Shown here in pieces: positions 44,526 through 53,363 of a stretch of 64,000 nt of DNA. A program made the translations under genes and the position numbers. The DNA is from Calditrichia bacterium (lineage in GTDB: Bacteria > Calditrichota > Calditrichia > Calditrichales > J004), in NCBI GenBank assembly GCA_020635035.1, contig JACKAO010000003.1, positions 310,001-374,000 on the forward strand, read 5' to 3'. The notes below the pieces were generated by a model. It ran no database searches, was not told the DNA's origin, and was given only the letters and a program-made list of their open reading frames with translations. Position 1 is the stretch's first letter, and each line of letters begins with the position of its first letter.

Positions 44526-45314
44526 ATGGATTTAGGTATAAAAAACAAAGTAGCAGTTGTCTTTGCAGCCAGTAAAGGATTGGGTAAGGCAGCAGCTTTG
44601 GCTCTGGCTAATGAAGGGTGCAGGGTGGCCATCTGCTCACGTGATTCAGAAAATTTAAAAAAGGCGGAAAGTGCAATTACACAGGCGACGGCTGCACAAA
44701 CTTTTACGCAGGTTGTTGACGTGTCTGATAAAGATCAGATTACGGAGTTTATCAATAATGTTGCCGCAAAATGGGGCAGCGTTGATATCCTTGTAAATAA
44801 TGCGGGTGGTCCGCCGGTCGCATCGTTCGAGCAATCCAAAGATGATGAATGGCTTAAATGGTACGAAATTACATTCATGAGTGTGGTTCGTGCGGTAAAA
44901 GCATCCATTCCTTACATGAAGAAAAATAAATGGGGACGCATCATTAATATTACATCCAGCTCGGTTAAGTCGCCTGTTGAAAATCTGATTTATTCAAATT
45001 CAATCCGTATGGCGGTGGTTGGACTGGCAAAATCACTTTCTATTGAACTGGGGCCTTATGGCATTAATGTGCATAATGTTGCACCCGGCTATCACATGAC
45101 TGACGGCCTGGAAAGAATTATTATCAAAAAAGTGGAAGCAGGCCAGAAACGCGAAGATGTACTGAAAGCATGGACAGATAATATCCCGGTCAGACGTATT
45201 GGAGAACCGCAGGATTTAGCTGCGATGATTACTTTCCTGGCTTCGGATTTAGCCGGTTATTTAACAGGTACCACAATTCCTGTTGAAGGGGGGAACTACC
45301 GCGGTGTTATTTAG
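44526..45314 (+). CDS. Short-chain dehydrogenase/reductase, atypical active site
   Basis: 262 residues with a Rossmann fold of the SDR family. The nucleotide motif reads AVVFAASKGLGKAAA (about residues 9-23), where the usual TGxxxGxG is changed to FAxxxGLG, and NNAGG is intact (about 91-95). The catalytic Ser is in 'NITSSSVKSP', but the Tyr-x-x-x-Lys motif reads YSNSIR, with Ile at the Lys position and Arg one residue on. The C-terminus 'FLASDLAGYLTGTTIPVEGG' is regular. A similar subgroup annotated as 3-oxoacyl-ACP-reductase-like is known to have this altered motif, so it may be active with another proton donor or may be a non-enzymatic NAD(P) sensor. It stands upstream of the DUF2277 gene. 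Confidence 0.85.
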   Translation: MDLGIKNKVAVVFAASKGLGKAAALALANEGCRVAICSRDSENLKKAESAITQATAAQTFTQVVDVSDKDQITEFINNVAAKWGSVDILVNNAGGPPVASFEQSKDDEWLKWYEITFMSVVRAVKASIPYMKKNKWGRIINITSSSVKSPVENLIYSNSIRMAVVGLAKSLSIELGPYGINVHNVAPGYHMTDGLERIIIKKVEAGQKREDVLKAWTDNIPVRRIGEPQDLAAMITFLASDLAGYLTGTTIPVEGGNYRGVI

Positions 45315-45400
45315 TAATCCCCTTGGTCATTAAGAATCAATCTGCCGACAGACACCAGTATAAATTGTGTCGGGTAAATAATAAATAAAAGGGAAAGAAT

Positions 45401-45607
45401 ATGTGCCGTAATATAAAAAAGCTGCGATTTGAAGACAGAACACCCAGTGATGAAGAGCTCCATGATGCTGCCCTGCAATTTGTTCGAAAAATCAGTGGAT
45501 TCCGAAAACCATCAAAAATAAATCAAGACATATTTGACCAGACGGTGCAAAAAATAGCATCTGTTTCAAGAAAAATGTTTGATGGGCTGGAAGTGCGCCG
45601 GGCGTAG
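45401..45607 (+). CDS. DUF2277-family protein
   Basis: Sixty-eight residues beginning MCRNIKKLRFEDRTPSDEE and containing LQFVRKISGFRKPS, the defining pattern of the DUF2277 family. The family is short, cytoplasmic and of unknown role; the conserved Cys at position 2 and the basic FxRKxSGFRKPS stretch suggest nucleic-acid or ligand contact. It follows the SDR gene by 86 nt and is convergent with the AsmA-like gene. The start is the only ATG, preceded by GGGAAAGA. Confidence 0.88.
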   Translation: MCRNIKKLRFEDRTPSDEELHDAALQFVRKISGFRKPSKINQDIFDQTVQKIASVSRKMFDGLEVRRA

Positions 45608-45623
45608 CAGGCTGTATATCAGG

Positions 45624-48600
45624 TTATTTGGGAAGCGTTGTATCATTATTGCTGCGAAACAAAAAGTCACCAAAATCTCTTACAAAAGCCGGGAGCAGAA
45701 TTGACCAGGGCTGCACGTCAATCTTCGCGTTATTATAATCGCCCCTTAACTCATAGGAAGTACCAAGAATACGAACATTGTCGGTGATAGATCCGATCAA
45801 TGGAATACGTGAAAGCAGGCTGTTAACCTGCGTAAAAGGATACATTACTCCATTTAAGGAAATATTTTCATTTGTCAGATTAATGTTTCCCCGCGCAGAA
45901 ATAATTAATGCTGCTCCGGCCATTTTTGAATCCCGGATATAAACAGTATTGTTTTGCTTTTGCATATTTATAACCATATCTGTAAACGGGATGCCATCAT
46001 TTTTTAAAAGGCCTGCTTCACCCAACAAAGCAGCAAGGGACAAAAGCTTGGTCATGGTTGGGGCATCTTTAAGGTGAAAATCCTTCATTGTCAGGAGACC
46101 TTCAATTGGCCCGGCAGGCAGGGTTGTATTTACATCTGCATTAAACTCTAAAGTACCACCAGTTATATGTTCATAAATACCCATACCTTTAAATAAGGCT
46201 CCGCCATCTCCCGATGTTAAGCTTAAATTATCTTTTTCCAGCTCGGGATTGAAACGAATTGTTAAAGGTTTATTGCTCAGCAATGCGCTGCATTGCATCC
46301 CGGTGATTTCACCGGATGACATTGATATGGGGCCCTGTAGATTGTTTACAAAAACATTATCCAACAGGTATACTTTTTTCCCGTCAATAAAAATATTCGT
46401 TTGCGGTGGTTGTGCACCCAATATTTGTGAGACTTCCGTAATTGTTTTTAAAGTGTCTTTATGATAGATCTCATTTTCTATAATCTCACGAATATCAAAA
46501 GATTGGCCATAAAGATTGATTTCCAGGTTGTCCGGCGGGGAACCGGCAATCTGGCCGTTAAATTTATTTCTCTGGAAAATAACAGTGTCAAGCTGCACGG
46601 TATAGCTATTTTCATTTTCCAGGTTTATTTCGGCGCTGCCGCGTGTGTAGAAGGAATTATTAGTAAGCTGGAAATTATCAATATTCAAAACATCCAGGTT
46701 GGTAGTTTTGGTCATTTGAAAATTTACAGTAGCGCGTTCATATAAATCTTTTTTCCATCCAAGATAACGCACCTTAAAATAATTATTAGTAAGATCTGCC
46801 TGACCATTAAACTCCAGAAGGGAATCCACAACCTGCAAATTTAGCTGGATATCTGTTTTACCGAAGAGCCCGTTTATTTTGGGCACACCAAAACGGGTTA
46901 ATCCATCCGCGTCCAATTGTGTTGCAAAACTGAATAATTTGGGATTATCCGGATTGTAAATATTCTGTTGCCATGAGATATTGACAGGGAATCCGTTAAT
47001 TTGCGAAGTGCCGTTACTTTGCAGCTGTCCGTCTTCTAAAGAAAATCCAAGCCGGGCTTCACTAAGGTTGTAACCATACAGATCATTCGCGCCCGCATTT
47101 CGAATAGTTGAGCGGGCTTTAATGTTGTATTCGGGCAAACTGAGTTGTCTGCCAAGCGGGAAATGCATTGCAAGGTGGGTTGCTGCCTGGCCGGATGTAA
47201 TATCGGGTTTAAAAGTGCTGTCGGTAAATACACCAACTCCTGTCAAAGCATCAGTAATATTTTTTAACGGTCCGCCAAGATGTGTATCCACGGTGATGGT
47301 CTGAGTATCTTCACCGATACCGCCAAGCATAAACTTTCCTGCAGAGATTTTAGAGTCAAGAAAATCGGCGCTTTCTACCGAAACATCGAGATCTTTTCCG
47401 GTTAATTCAGCCATTCCTGAAGCATTAATAATATCTGGTAGATCATCATAATAATTAACATTCAAATCATCATAAGAGAAAGTGATGTTAAAACTTTCCT
47501 TTTTCAGAGATCCGCTTTTCAGCACGTCCGGCGTAAGATAAATATAACCCTGTACATTGCTGAATTGACCTTTGCTAAGGTTCTCTGTGATCCAGTTTCG
47601 TGTGTTTTGCTCCAGGTTCTGCGGCCAGTATTTATTGATTTTTTCACAGGTTAGTTTATCCAGAGTAAGGTTTGCTTCAATTAAAGGATAGTCGTTGCTT
47701 TTTAAAATTGAAGCGGTTGCCTGCAGATCCAGATCATCAAAAATGATCCGGCAGTTTATGTCACGAACTTCATTGAAGTTGTCTTTAGCAAAAGCTGAAA
47801 CGCGGAACGATTTAAAAATCAGTGTATCTGCGGTTATGCCCGGGTAATAAAATGTACCGGGAGCACATTGCAGGTTACCTTTTAAAATGGATACTCTGCT
47901 CGTGTCTAATTCCATCGAATACGAAAAATCTACTTTTGTATCCAGGCTATTTACAAAAGGAGACTCAAGAAATGTGGACAAGCTCATGGGTGATATGTTA
48001 TTTACAACACCTTCTACTTGCGCAGGATACTCAAATCCCCGGAATGCGATTCTGTTTCTTATAGTAAAATTTTTTGCAGATATTTCTAATGCAGCATCAC
48101 TGTCAACCATTAAAATGTTTTGTTCACGATCAATTTTAAGTTTAAGTAGTTTGATTGCAACACTGTCTTCCCCTATGAAAAGCCTTCCATTTTCAATTTC
48201 AAATGAGTTAAGCTCAAAACTGTTTTGAAGCTCATTCAAAATTTGTATAAAAGTATAGTTGGCAGATTCGGGATTTTTAAGCACACTGTCCTGTCTTGAA
48301 GTATCCGTTACGGAAAAATGACTTAGGTAAACTTTGGGAGTATTAATATTGATTGAAACAGGATTTATTTCACCCTGAATTAAAGCACTGAAAGCCAGTA
48401 CAGTTTCAATATTTCCCGTTTCGACAATAAGACTGTCCTGATTGAAAATTTTTAGTCTGCCGATTTCGATCAGCGGTGATTGCTGCCACCCGGACCATGT
48501 AATCTGAAGATCATCGAGCTGAGAATGGTAGGGGGCTAACATTTTATCTAAAGCTTTTTCAACATTTGGTTTAAATTGTTCCAGAGAACGCGGCTGATCA

Positions 48601-48692
48601 ATAAACCAGTTATAGGCAATAATTGCAGCCAGCAACACAAACAATAATATTATAAAAAGCTTTGAAGCGAATTTAAATGATTTTCTTATCAA
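45624..48692 (-). CDS. AsmA/YhdP-like inner-membrane-anchored envelope protein
   Basis: 1022 residues. One N-terminal transmembrane helix (about 10-32) anchors a very large periplasmic part made almost entirely of beta-strands. Features of the YhdP/AsmA-like branch (AsmA_2 / DUF3971 region) are 'LEQFKPNVEKALDKMLAPYHSQLDDLQITWSGW' near the N-terminus and the conserved late block 'GPIEGLLTMKDFHLKDAPTMTKLLSLAALLG' followed by 'SLNGVMYPFTQVNSLLSRIPLIG'. Such proteins form long grooves that carry phospholipids from inner to outer membrane. The start codon overlaps the stop of the MutS-like gene by 4 nt, so translation is coupled to it. The C-terminal tail (VRDFGDFLFRSN) has no second membrane segment. 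Confidence 0.85.
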   Translation of the reverse strand: MIRKSFKFASKLFIILLFVLLAAIIAYNWFIDQPRSLEQFKPNVEKALDKMLAPYHSQLDDLQITWSGWQQSPLIEIGRLKIFNQDSLIVETGNIETVLAFSALIQGEINPVSININTPKVYLSHFSVTDTSRQDSVLKNPESANYTFIQILNELQNSFELNSFEIENGRLFIGEDSVAIKLLKLKIDREQNILMVDSDAALEISAKNFTIRNRIAFRGFEYPAQVEGVVNNISPMSLSTFLESPFVNSLDTKVDFSYSMELDTSRVSILKGNLQCAPGTFYYPGITADTLIFKSFRVSAFAKDNFNEVRDINCRIIFDDLDLQATASILKSNDYPLIEANLTLDKLTCEKINKYWPQNLEQNTRNWITENLSKGQFSNVQGYIYLTPDVLKSGSLKKESFNITFSYDDLNVNYYDDLPDIINASGMAELTGKDLDVSVESADFLDSKISAGKFMLGGIGEDTQTITVDTHLGGPLKNITDALTGVGVFTDSTFKPDITSGQAATHLAMHFPLGRQLSLPEYNIKARSTIRNAGANDLYGYNLSEARLGFSLEDGQLQSNGTSQINGFPVNISWQQNIYNPDNPKLFSFATQLDADGLTRFGVPKINGLFGKTDIQLNLQVVDSLLEFNGQADLTNNYFKVRYLGWKKDLYERATVNFQMTKTTNLDVLNIDNFQLTNNSFYTRGSAEINLENENSYTVQLDTVIFQRNKFNGQIAGSPPDNLEINLYGQSFDIREIIENEIYHKDTLKTITEVSQILGAQPPQTNIFIDGKKVYLLDNVFVNNLQGPISMSSGEITGMQCSALLSNKPLTIRFNPELEKDNLSLTSGDGGALFKGMGIYEHITGGTLEFNADVNTTLPAGPIEGLLTMKDFHLKDAPTMTKLLSLAALLGEAGLLKNDGIPFTDMVINMQKQNNTVYIRDSKMAGAALIISARGNINLTNENISLNGVMYPFTQVNSLLSRIPLIGSITDNVRILGTSYELRGDYNNAKIDVQPWSILLPAFVRDFGDFLFRSNNDTTLPK

Positions 48693-50527
48693 CTAACTAC
48701 CGTATTATGCTTTTTGTCAACAGGCAGGCCTTCAAGTTCCATAATTTTTAAAGCGTTTGTAGTGGGGGAAGGACCAACATTAATGGTGTAATCGAAATGC
48801 ATCTTACCGTTAACTATATCTTCTTTAAAATGAAAATTCTGTAAGTTTGAAATTTCCCGATCCAAATGTGCCAGCTCCAGGTCATGTGTGGATATTATTC
48901 CAATGGCAGATTTCTTTGAAAGTTCCTTTATATATGCCCGGCTTCCAATTAATCGCTCACGGTTATTGGTGCCTTTAAATATCTCATCCACAAGGAACAA
49001 AACAGGTAAAGAATTATTCTCGTCAATGGCATTTAGGATCTGTTTTAGTCTTCTGACTTCAGCGTAAAAATAAGATAACCCTTCGGATAGTGAATCACTT
49101 ATACGAATGCAGCTCTGAATACGGAAAATTTTTGTGTTAAGTTTCTCTGCACAAACCGGCGCGCCAGCATAAGCAAGCACAAGATTTAAGCCTATTGTCC
49201 GCAAAAATGTACTTTTGCCGGACATGTTTGACCCGGTTATAAGTGTCAAATGGTTGTTTTTGTCAATTTTGAAAGTATTTGATTTTCGGTTCTGCGAATG
49301 CAGCAAAGGGTGCCCAATCGAAGCAGCTTCAAAATCAGGCTGAGTTTCTAAATCCGGATTTATTTGCGGGAATGTATAATTATCATGCAGCCAGGCAAAC
49401 TGAGCCAGGGATGAAAATGCATCCAGGGTAACAAATTCATCAAGCCACTCATTCAAAGCTGTATTAAGGTGGGGAATTCTTTTCTGCAACATACCGGCTA
49501 TAAAATAATCCCACGGAACAGCAACATTCAGAATGACTGCCATTACAGGATTCATTCTTAATCCGATAGCCGAAATCAGCATGTTGAGCTTTTTAAGTTG
49601 TTTTGATGGACGACTGTCTTTGTCCTGAATTTTTTTAACCAGGTTTGACAGAGAACTGGTTGCCTGGAAATGAAAATGCTCGATATAATGTAAAATCCGT
49701 TCATAACGCCGTATATCATCAGCCAGATTAAAAATCCCTGAAAACAAAGCATTTATCTTAAGCTGCCCAACCAAATGAAGCACAATATAAAACAGGAATG
49801 TATAAATCCAGTAAGCTTTTAGCCACTGAAACTGGTGCAATAAAAAAAGTGCAATATTAAATATAGCAGTTACTGATACTAATGCATTATACCAACCCGA
49901 TATTTTTATCTTATTGTTTTTAAACCAGTTTTGTAATATTGTGGTATCTGTTTTTTGCAGAGTGCTTTTTACGCTTAGCCCAAACAGTAAAATGCGGTTA
50001 CGTAATGTTGTCTTCTTTTTTAATGCTTTCACAAAATGCTGGCGTTCAAGGATTTCTTCAGGTACCAGGCCCGGCTGAAGCAGCCAATCAGAGAGCCTTT
50101 TTGATGCTGATAATGTGGTTGTCTGGTCTATAAGACGTAAAAGTGATGCAGTTCCGTAGATGTCTAAGTCAAATCCATATGGATGTTTTCCATCTGCATT
50201 AAAGTTGTTTTCGGGGATTTCATTCCAGTTTAAACCAAGCCGGTTTTTATTCAGCGTGTAAATAAAAAATAATTTTTCAAATCGTGAAATTGCATTTTTA
50301 ATGCGCCCGTGAAAAAAAGACAGTGTTCCAAAAATAAAAAGCACAATTCCTATTGCGATACCGGCAAGCAGATTACTTGAATAAATAAGGGCAAGAACAC
50401 CAAAAAGCAGGGCGATGATTATTGAAGCAAGTCTGTACCAGGAAAATTTATTACTCTGCTTTTCAAGCAGCTTTGTTTTATTTGAAATTCTATTAAGCTG
50501 CCGTTCAATTATAGTGAGTTTTTGCAT
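48689..50527 (-). CDS. Membrane-anchored MutS-like ABC ATPase
   Basis: 612 residues. Two predicted membrane helices sit near the N-terminus (about 28-48 and 52-72) and further hydrophobic segments near 215-260. A MutS core/clamp helical region (about 100-400) is followed by the MutS ATPase domain: Walker A TGSNMSGKSTF (about 430-440), 'SEGLSYFYAEVRRLKQIL', Walker B 'LFLVDEIFKGTNNRER' and the switch 'IISTHDLELA'. Domain I (mismatch recognition, Phe-x-Glu) and the C-terminal dimerisation part of true MutS are absent, and the membrane segments rule out a normal repair role. The family is found in Bacteroidetes and relatives; its function is not established. It overlaps the AsmA-like gene by 4 nt and is divergent from the DUF2582 gene (158 nt). 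Confidence 0.85.
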   Translation of the reverse strand: MQKLTIIERQLNRISNKTKLLEKQSNKFSWYRLASIIIALLFGVLALIYSSNLLAGIAIGIVLFIFGTLSFFHGRIKNAISRFEKLFFIYTLNKNRLGLNWNEIPENNFNADGKHPYGFDLDIYGTASLLRLIDQTTTLSASKRLSDWLLQPGLVPEEILERQHFVKALKKKTTLRNRILLFGLSVKSTLQKTDTTILQNWFKNNKIKISGWYNALVSVTAIFNIALFLLHQFQWLKAYWIYTFLFYIVLHLVGQLKINALFSGIFNLADDIRRYERILHYIEHFHFQATSSLSNLVKKIQDKDSRPSKQLKKLNMLISAIGLRMNPVMAVILNVAVPWDYFIAGMLQKRIPHLNTALNEWLDEFVTLDAFSSLAQFAWLHDNYTFPQINPDLETQPDFEAASIGHPLLHSQNRKSNTFKIDKNNHLTLITGSNMSGKSTFLRTIGLNLVLAYAGAPVCAEKLNTKIFRIQSCIRISDSLSEGLSYFYAEVRRLKQILNAIDENNSLPVLFLVDEIFKGTNNRERLIGSRAYIKELSKKSAIGIISTHDLELAHLDREISNLQNFHFKEDIVNGKMHFDYTINVGPSPTTNALKIMELEGLPVDKKHNTVVS

Positions 50528-50685
50528 AAAATTTTACGTTTTTGTTATCTCAAATTGCAACGGTGCTTAATTTAGTGATTTTCAGGTTAAAAATCGGATA
50601 AAGATTTTTATAAAGTTTTAACTTGATTCCGGCCCGTTATAGAATTATTTTCGCCGCACAATAAACAACAATTGAAGGAAACAAA

Positions 50686-50883
50686 ATGACAAATATTATT
50701 GGCGAGATGTCAGGTCAGGTTTGGCAAACCTTAAACTCTAAAGGAGCGATGAGTGTTGCAAAACTAAAAACAGCACTTAAAGCAGACGCTTTTGTTTTAA
50801 ATGCCGCAATAGGCTGGCTTGCCCGTGAAGAAAAAGTAACGGTTACAAAAAAAGGCAATACGGTAACTGTCAGTCTTAAGTAA
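50686..50883 (+). CDS. Winged-helix protein of the DUF2582 family
   Basis: Sixty-five residues: 'GQVWQTLNSKGAMSVAKLKTALKADAFVLNAAIGWLAREEKVTVTKKGNTVTVSL'. The helix-turn-helix followed by a two-strand wing matches the DUF2582 winged-helix family, which is short, cytoplasmic and probably nucleic-acid binding. A good ribosome binding site (GAAGGA) lies before the ATG. It is a single-gene unit ending in a strong terminator at 50892. Confidence 0.85.
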   Translation: MTNIIGEMSGQVWQTLNSKGAMSVAKLKTALKADAFVLNAAIGWLAREEKVTVTKKGNTVTVSLK

Positions 50884-50891
50884 TATACTTT

Positions 50892-50918
50892 GGGATTTCA
50901 CTTATGCTGTGAAATCCC
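50892..50918 (+). terminator. Rho-independent terminator after the DUF2582 gene
   Basis: GGGATTTCAC (50892-50901) pairs perfectly with GTGAAATCCC (50909-50918) around a 7-nt loop, followed by TTCTCCTTT. It starts 9 nt after the stop codon at 50883. Confidence 0.8.
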
Positions 50919-51002
50919 TTCTCCTTTGTACTGCTAAATTCTTGACTTTATCCTACCCTAATCTCTACATTATTTCTATCCCATAAACTCACGGTTAAAA
51001 AA

Positions 51003-52304
51003 ATGAAACGTTTATTATATGTGTTGCTTTGCAGCTTTGCTATAGCTACGGTTATGCATGCAGAACCCATCGTGCACCGGATAATAATTAATGGTGTAAT
51101 AAACCCCATCGCTACAGAATATATCCAAAAATCGATTAGTCAGGCAGAAGACAGTGGTGCAGAACTGCTTATAATTCAGATGGATACACCTGGTGGGCTG
51201 ATGGAATCAATGCACCAGATTATGAAAGATATAATGAATGCAAGTGTTCCTGTTGCTGTTTATGTGGCTCCAACCGGCTCACGGGCAGGATCTGCGGGTG
51301 TTTTTATAACTTATTCTGCGCATATTGCAGCTATGGCTCCAAGTACAAATATCGGCTCGGCTCATCCTGTTTTTGGAGGTGGAATACCCGGCGGGGAAAT
51401 GGATTCCAGTATGTCTGATGTGTTGATGGAAAAAGTCACCAATGATGCTGTCGCTAAAATCCGCACTGCCGCCGAACGTTTCGGTCGGAATGCTGACTGG
51501 GCTGAAAAAGCTATCCGGGAGAGTGCCAATATCACAGAACACCAGGCACTTGAGATGCATGTTGTTGATTATGTTGTTCCATCAACGGATTCATTATTAT
51601 CGGTTGTTGATGGCAAGACAATCCGGATGTATGATGATTCTGAAAGAACCCTGAAAACCCGAAATGCACAGGTTATTACCTATGAAATGACCTGGCGGCA
51701 AAAATTGTTCGATACAATTGTAAATCCAAATGTTGCTGCCATCCTGATGATGCTGGGTGTTCTGGGATTAATTATGGAGCTCTATAATCCGGGAGGTATC
51801 GTCCCTGGAGTAGTAGGGGGTATATGCCTGATCCTGGCGTTTTATTCAATGCATACCTTGCCACTCAATTATGCAGGACTCTTTTTGATCATTTTTTCAA
51901 TCATTTTGTTTTTACTCGAAATCAAAGTACCAAGCTATGGTTTGCTGACAATAGGAGGTATTGTGTCACTTACTTTAGGTTTTGTTATGTTGATAGATTC
52001 TCCAATCCCCGAGATGCAGGTATCATGGCAGGTTATCACCAGTATTGTCGTGCTAACGGCGTTATTTTTTATCTTCGCTGTGGGATTTGCTGTTAAAGCA
52101 CAAAGATCAAAGCCAACAACAGGTTCTGAAGGTTTAACGGGAGAAAGTGGTGTTGTTTTTAAAGCTCTGAATCCTGAAGGCACTGTTCAAATACATGGTG
52201 AATTCTGGCGTGCTGTGAGTGATGAACCCGTTAAGAAGGGAGAAACAGTGCGTGTGGTTGCCTATGATGGTGAGCATCTTAAACTGAAAGTTAAAAAAAT
52301 CTGA
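51003..52304 (+). CDS. nfeD: NfeD family protein with ClpP-like serine protease domain
   Basis: 433 residues. A signal peptide (about 1-20) is followed by an N-terminal ClpP-like/SppA-like protease domain (about 22-225), four membrane helices (about 235-370) and a C-terminal OB-fold NfeD domain (about 375-433, with 'GLTGESGVV', 'VQIHGEFWRA' and 'KGETVRVVAYDGEHLKLKV'). The catalytic serine is expected in GSRAGSAG (about 98-105) and the catalytic lysine in 'AKIRTAAERFGRN' (about 155-167). In archaeal relatives this protease cleaves the C-terminal region of the partner slipin. The slipin gene follows 78 nt downstream with the strong ribosome binding site AAGGAGG, so this is the classic NfeD-stomatin pair acting in membrane-domain control. 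Confidence 0.92.
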   Translation: MKRLLYVLLCSFAIATVMHAEPIVHRIIINGVINPIATEYIQKSISQAEDSGAELLIIQMDTPGGLMESMHQIMKDIMNASVPVAVYVAPTGSRAGSAGVFITYSAHIAAMAPSTNIGSAHPVFGGGIPGGEMDSSMSDVLMEKVTNDAVAKIRTAAERFGRNADWAEKAIRESANITEHQALEMHVVDYVVPSTDSLLSVVDGKTIRMYDDSERTLKTRNAQVITYEMTWRQKLFDTIVNPNVAAILMMLGVLGLIMELYNPGGIVPGVVGGICLILAFYSMHTLPLNYAGLFLIIFSIILFLLEIKVPSYGLLTIGGIVSLTLGFVMLIDSPIPEMQVSWQVITSIVVLTALFFIFAVGFAVKAQRSKPTTGSEGLTGESGVVFKALNPEGTVQIHGEFWRAVSDEPVKKGETVRVVAYDGEHLKLKVKKI

Positions 52305-52382
52305 CAACTGATTGCATTGTGTGGTTCAGCTGACGGATAACTGTTTATATAGTTATTTCATGGAATATTTTAAGGAGGTATC

Positions 52383-53150
52383 ATGCCATACACCTATGGT
52401 CTTCTCATATTTTTAATAATCATTATTGCAAGTGCTGTCCGTATTCTGAATGAGTACGAGCGCGGTGTTATTTTCCGTTTAGGACGTGTTATTGGATCAA
52501 AAGGACCGGGAATCATATTCCTGATTCCATTTATTGATAAAATGCAGAAAGTCAGTTTACGAACAGTGGTAATGGACGTTCCCCCGCAGGATGTAATCAC
52601 TAAGGATAACGTCTCCGTTCAGATTAATGCTGTGCTTTATTTCCGCGTTGTAAACCCTAATAAATCTGTTATTGAAGTGGAAAACTATTTGTTTGCAACA
52701 TCGCAGCTTGCGCAAACAACTCTAAGAAGTATAGCAGGACAGGTTGAACTGGATGAACTGTTAATGGACCGTGACCGCATCAATCATCAGCTTCAGGAGA
52801 TTATTGATACACATTCCGATCCCTGGGGAATAAAAGTATCTCTTGTCGAAATTAAGCATATCGATTTGCCGGAAGAAATGAAGCGGGCAATGGCTAAACA
52901 AGCTGAAGCGGAACGTGAGCGTCGTGCAAAAGTTATTGCAGCCGAAGGTGAATTCCAGGCAGCTGAAAAACTTACGATGGCAGCAAAAGTTATCGATGAA
53001 TCACCTTCAGCGTTGCAGCTGCGCTTTTTGCAAACACTTGTTGAAGTTGGCGCAGAGAAAAACTCAACCACTATTTTCCCTGTACCCATTGAACTCTTTA
53101 CTCCTTTTGTAGATAAAATTTCTGAGTTTGCTAAAAAAAGTAAAGGTTGA
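52383..53150 (+). CDS. Slipin / stomatin-like SPFH-domain membrane protein
   Basis: 255 residues. One N-terminal membrane hairpin or helix (about 5-23) leads into the SPFH domain (about 24-190): 'VRILNEYERGVIFRLGRVIG', 'PGIIFLIPFIDKMQKVSLRT', 'ITKDNVSVQINAVLYFRV' and 'LRSIAGQVELDELL'. A coiled-coil follows ('KRAMAKQAEAERERRAKVIAAEGEFQAAEKL', about 165-200), then an oligomerisation tail. SPFH proteins form large ring cages in the inner membrane that organise lipid domains and bound proteases. It is paired with the NfeD protease 78 nt upstream. The next gene is 213 nt away, past a palindromic element. Confidence 0.93.
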   Translation: MPYTYGLLIFLIIIIASAVRILNEYERGVIFRLGRVIGSKGPGIIFLIPFIDKMQKVSLRTVVMDVPPQDVITKDNVSVQINAVLYFRVVNPNKSVIEVENYLFATSQLAQTTLRSIAGQVELDELLMDRDRINHQLQEIIDTHSDPWGIKVSLVEIKHIDLPEEMKRAMAKQAEAERERRAKVIAAEGEFQAAEKLTMAAKVIDESPSALQLRFLQTLVEVGAEKNSTTIFPVPIELFTPFVDKISEFAKKSKG

Positions 53151-53159
53151 TTTCTAAAC

Positions 53160-53292
53160 AAAAGGGCTGTTTCAAAAAGCATTATTTTACGACATCCAGA
53201 AATTTTTTCAGGATATTTGAGTCTTGTTTTTATTAACTCATGATTCCGTATAAATTCTGAAGGAAGTATTTTTTTGCTTTTGGGACAGCCTT
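53160..53292. repeat. MITE-like palindromic element with imperfect terminal inverted repeats
   Basis: GGGCTGTTTCAAAAAGC (53164-53180) and the complement of GCTTTTGGGACAGCC (53276-53290) match with two substitutions and small indels, giving ~16-bp inverted ends. Inside, CAGAAATTT is opposed to AAATTCTG and TGAGT to ACTCA. The whole ~130-nt stretch could thus fold into one long imperfect hairpin. It lies between the slipin and TatT genes. It could be a small inactive mobile element or a large terminator. No other copy is seen in this window. Confidence 0.45.
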
Positions 53293-53363
53293 TTTGTTTG
53301 TTTGCATTATTTGAATAATTAGCAGTTATTACATAGCTTCGATAAAAAATTCAGACAGAGATT

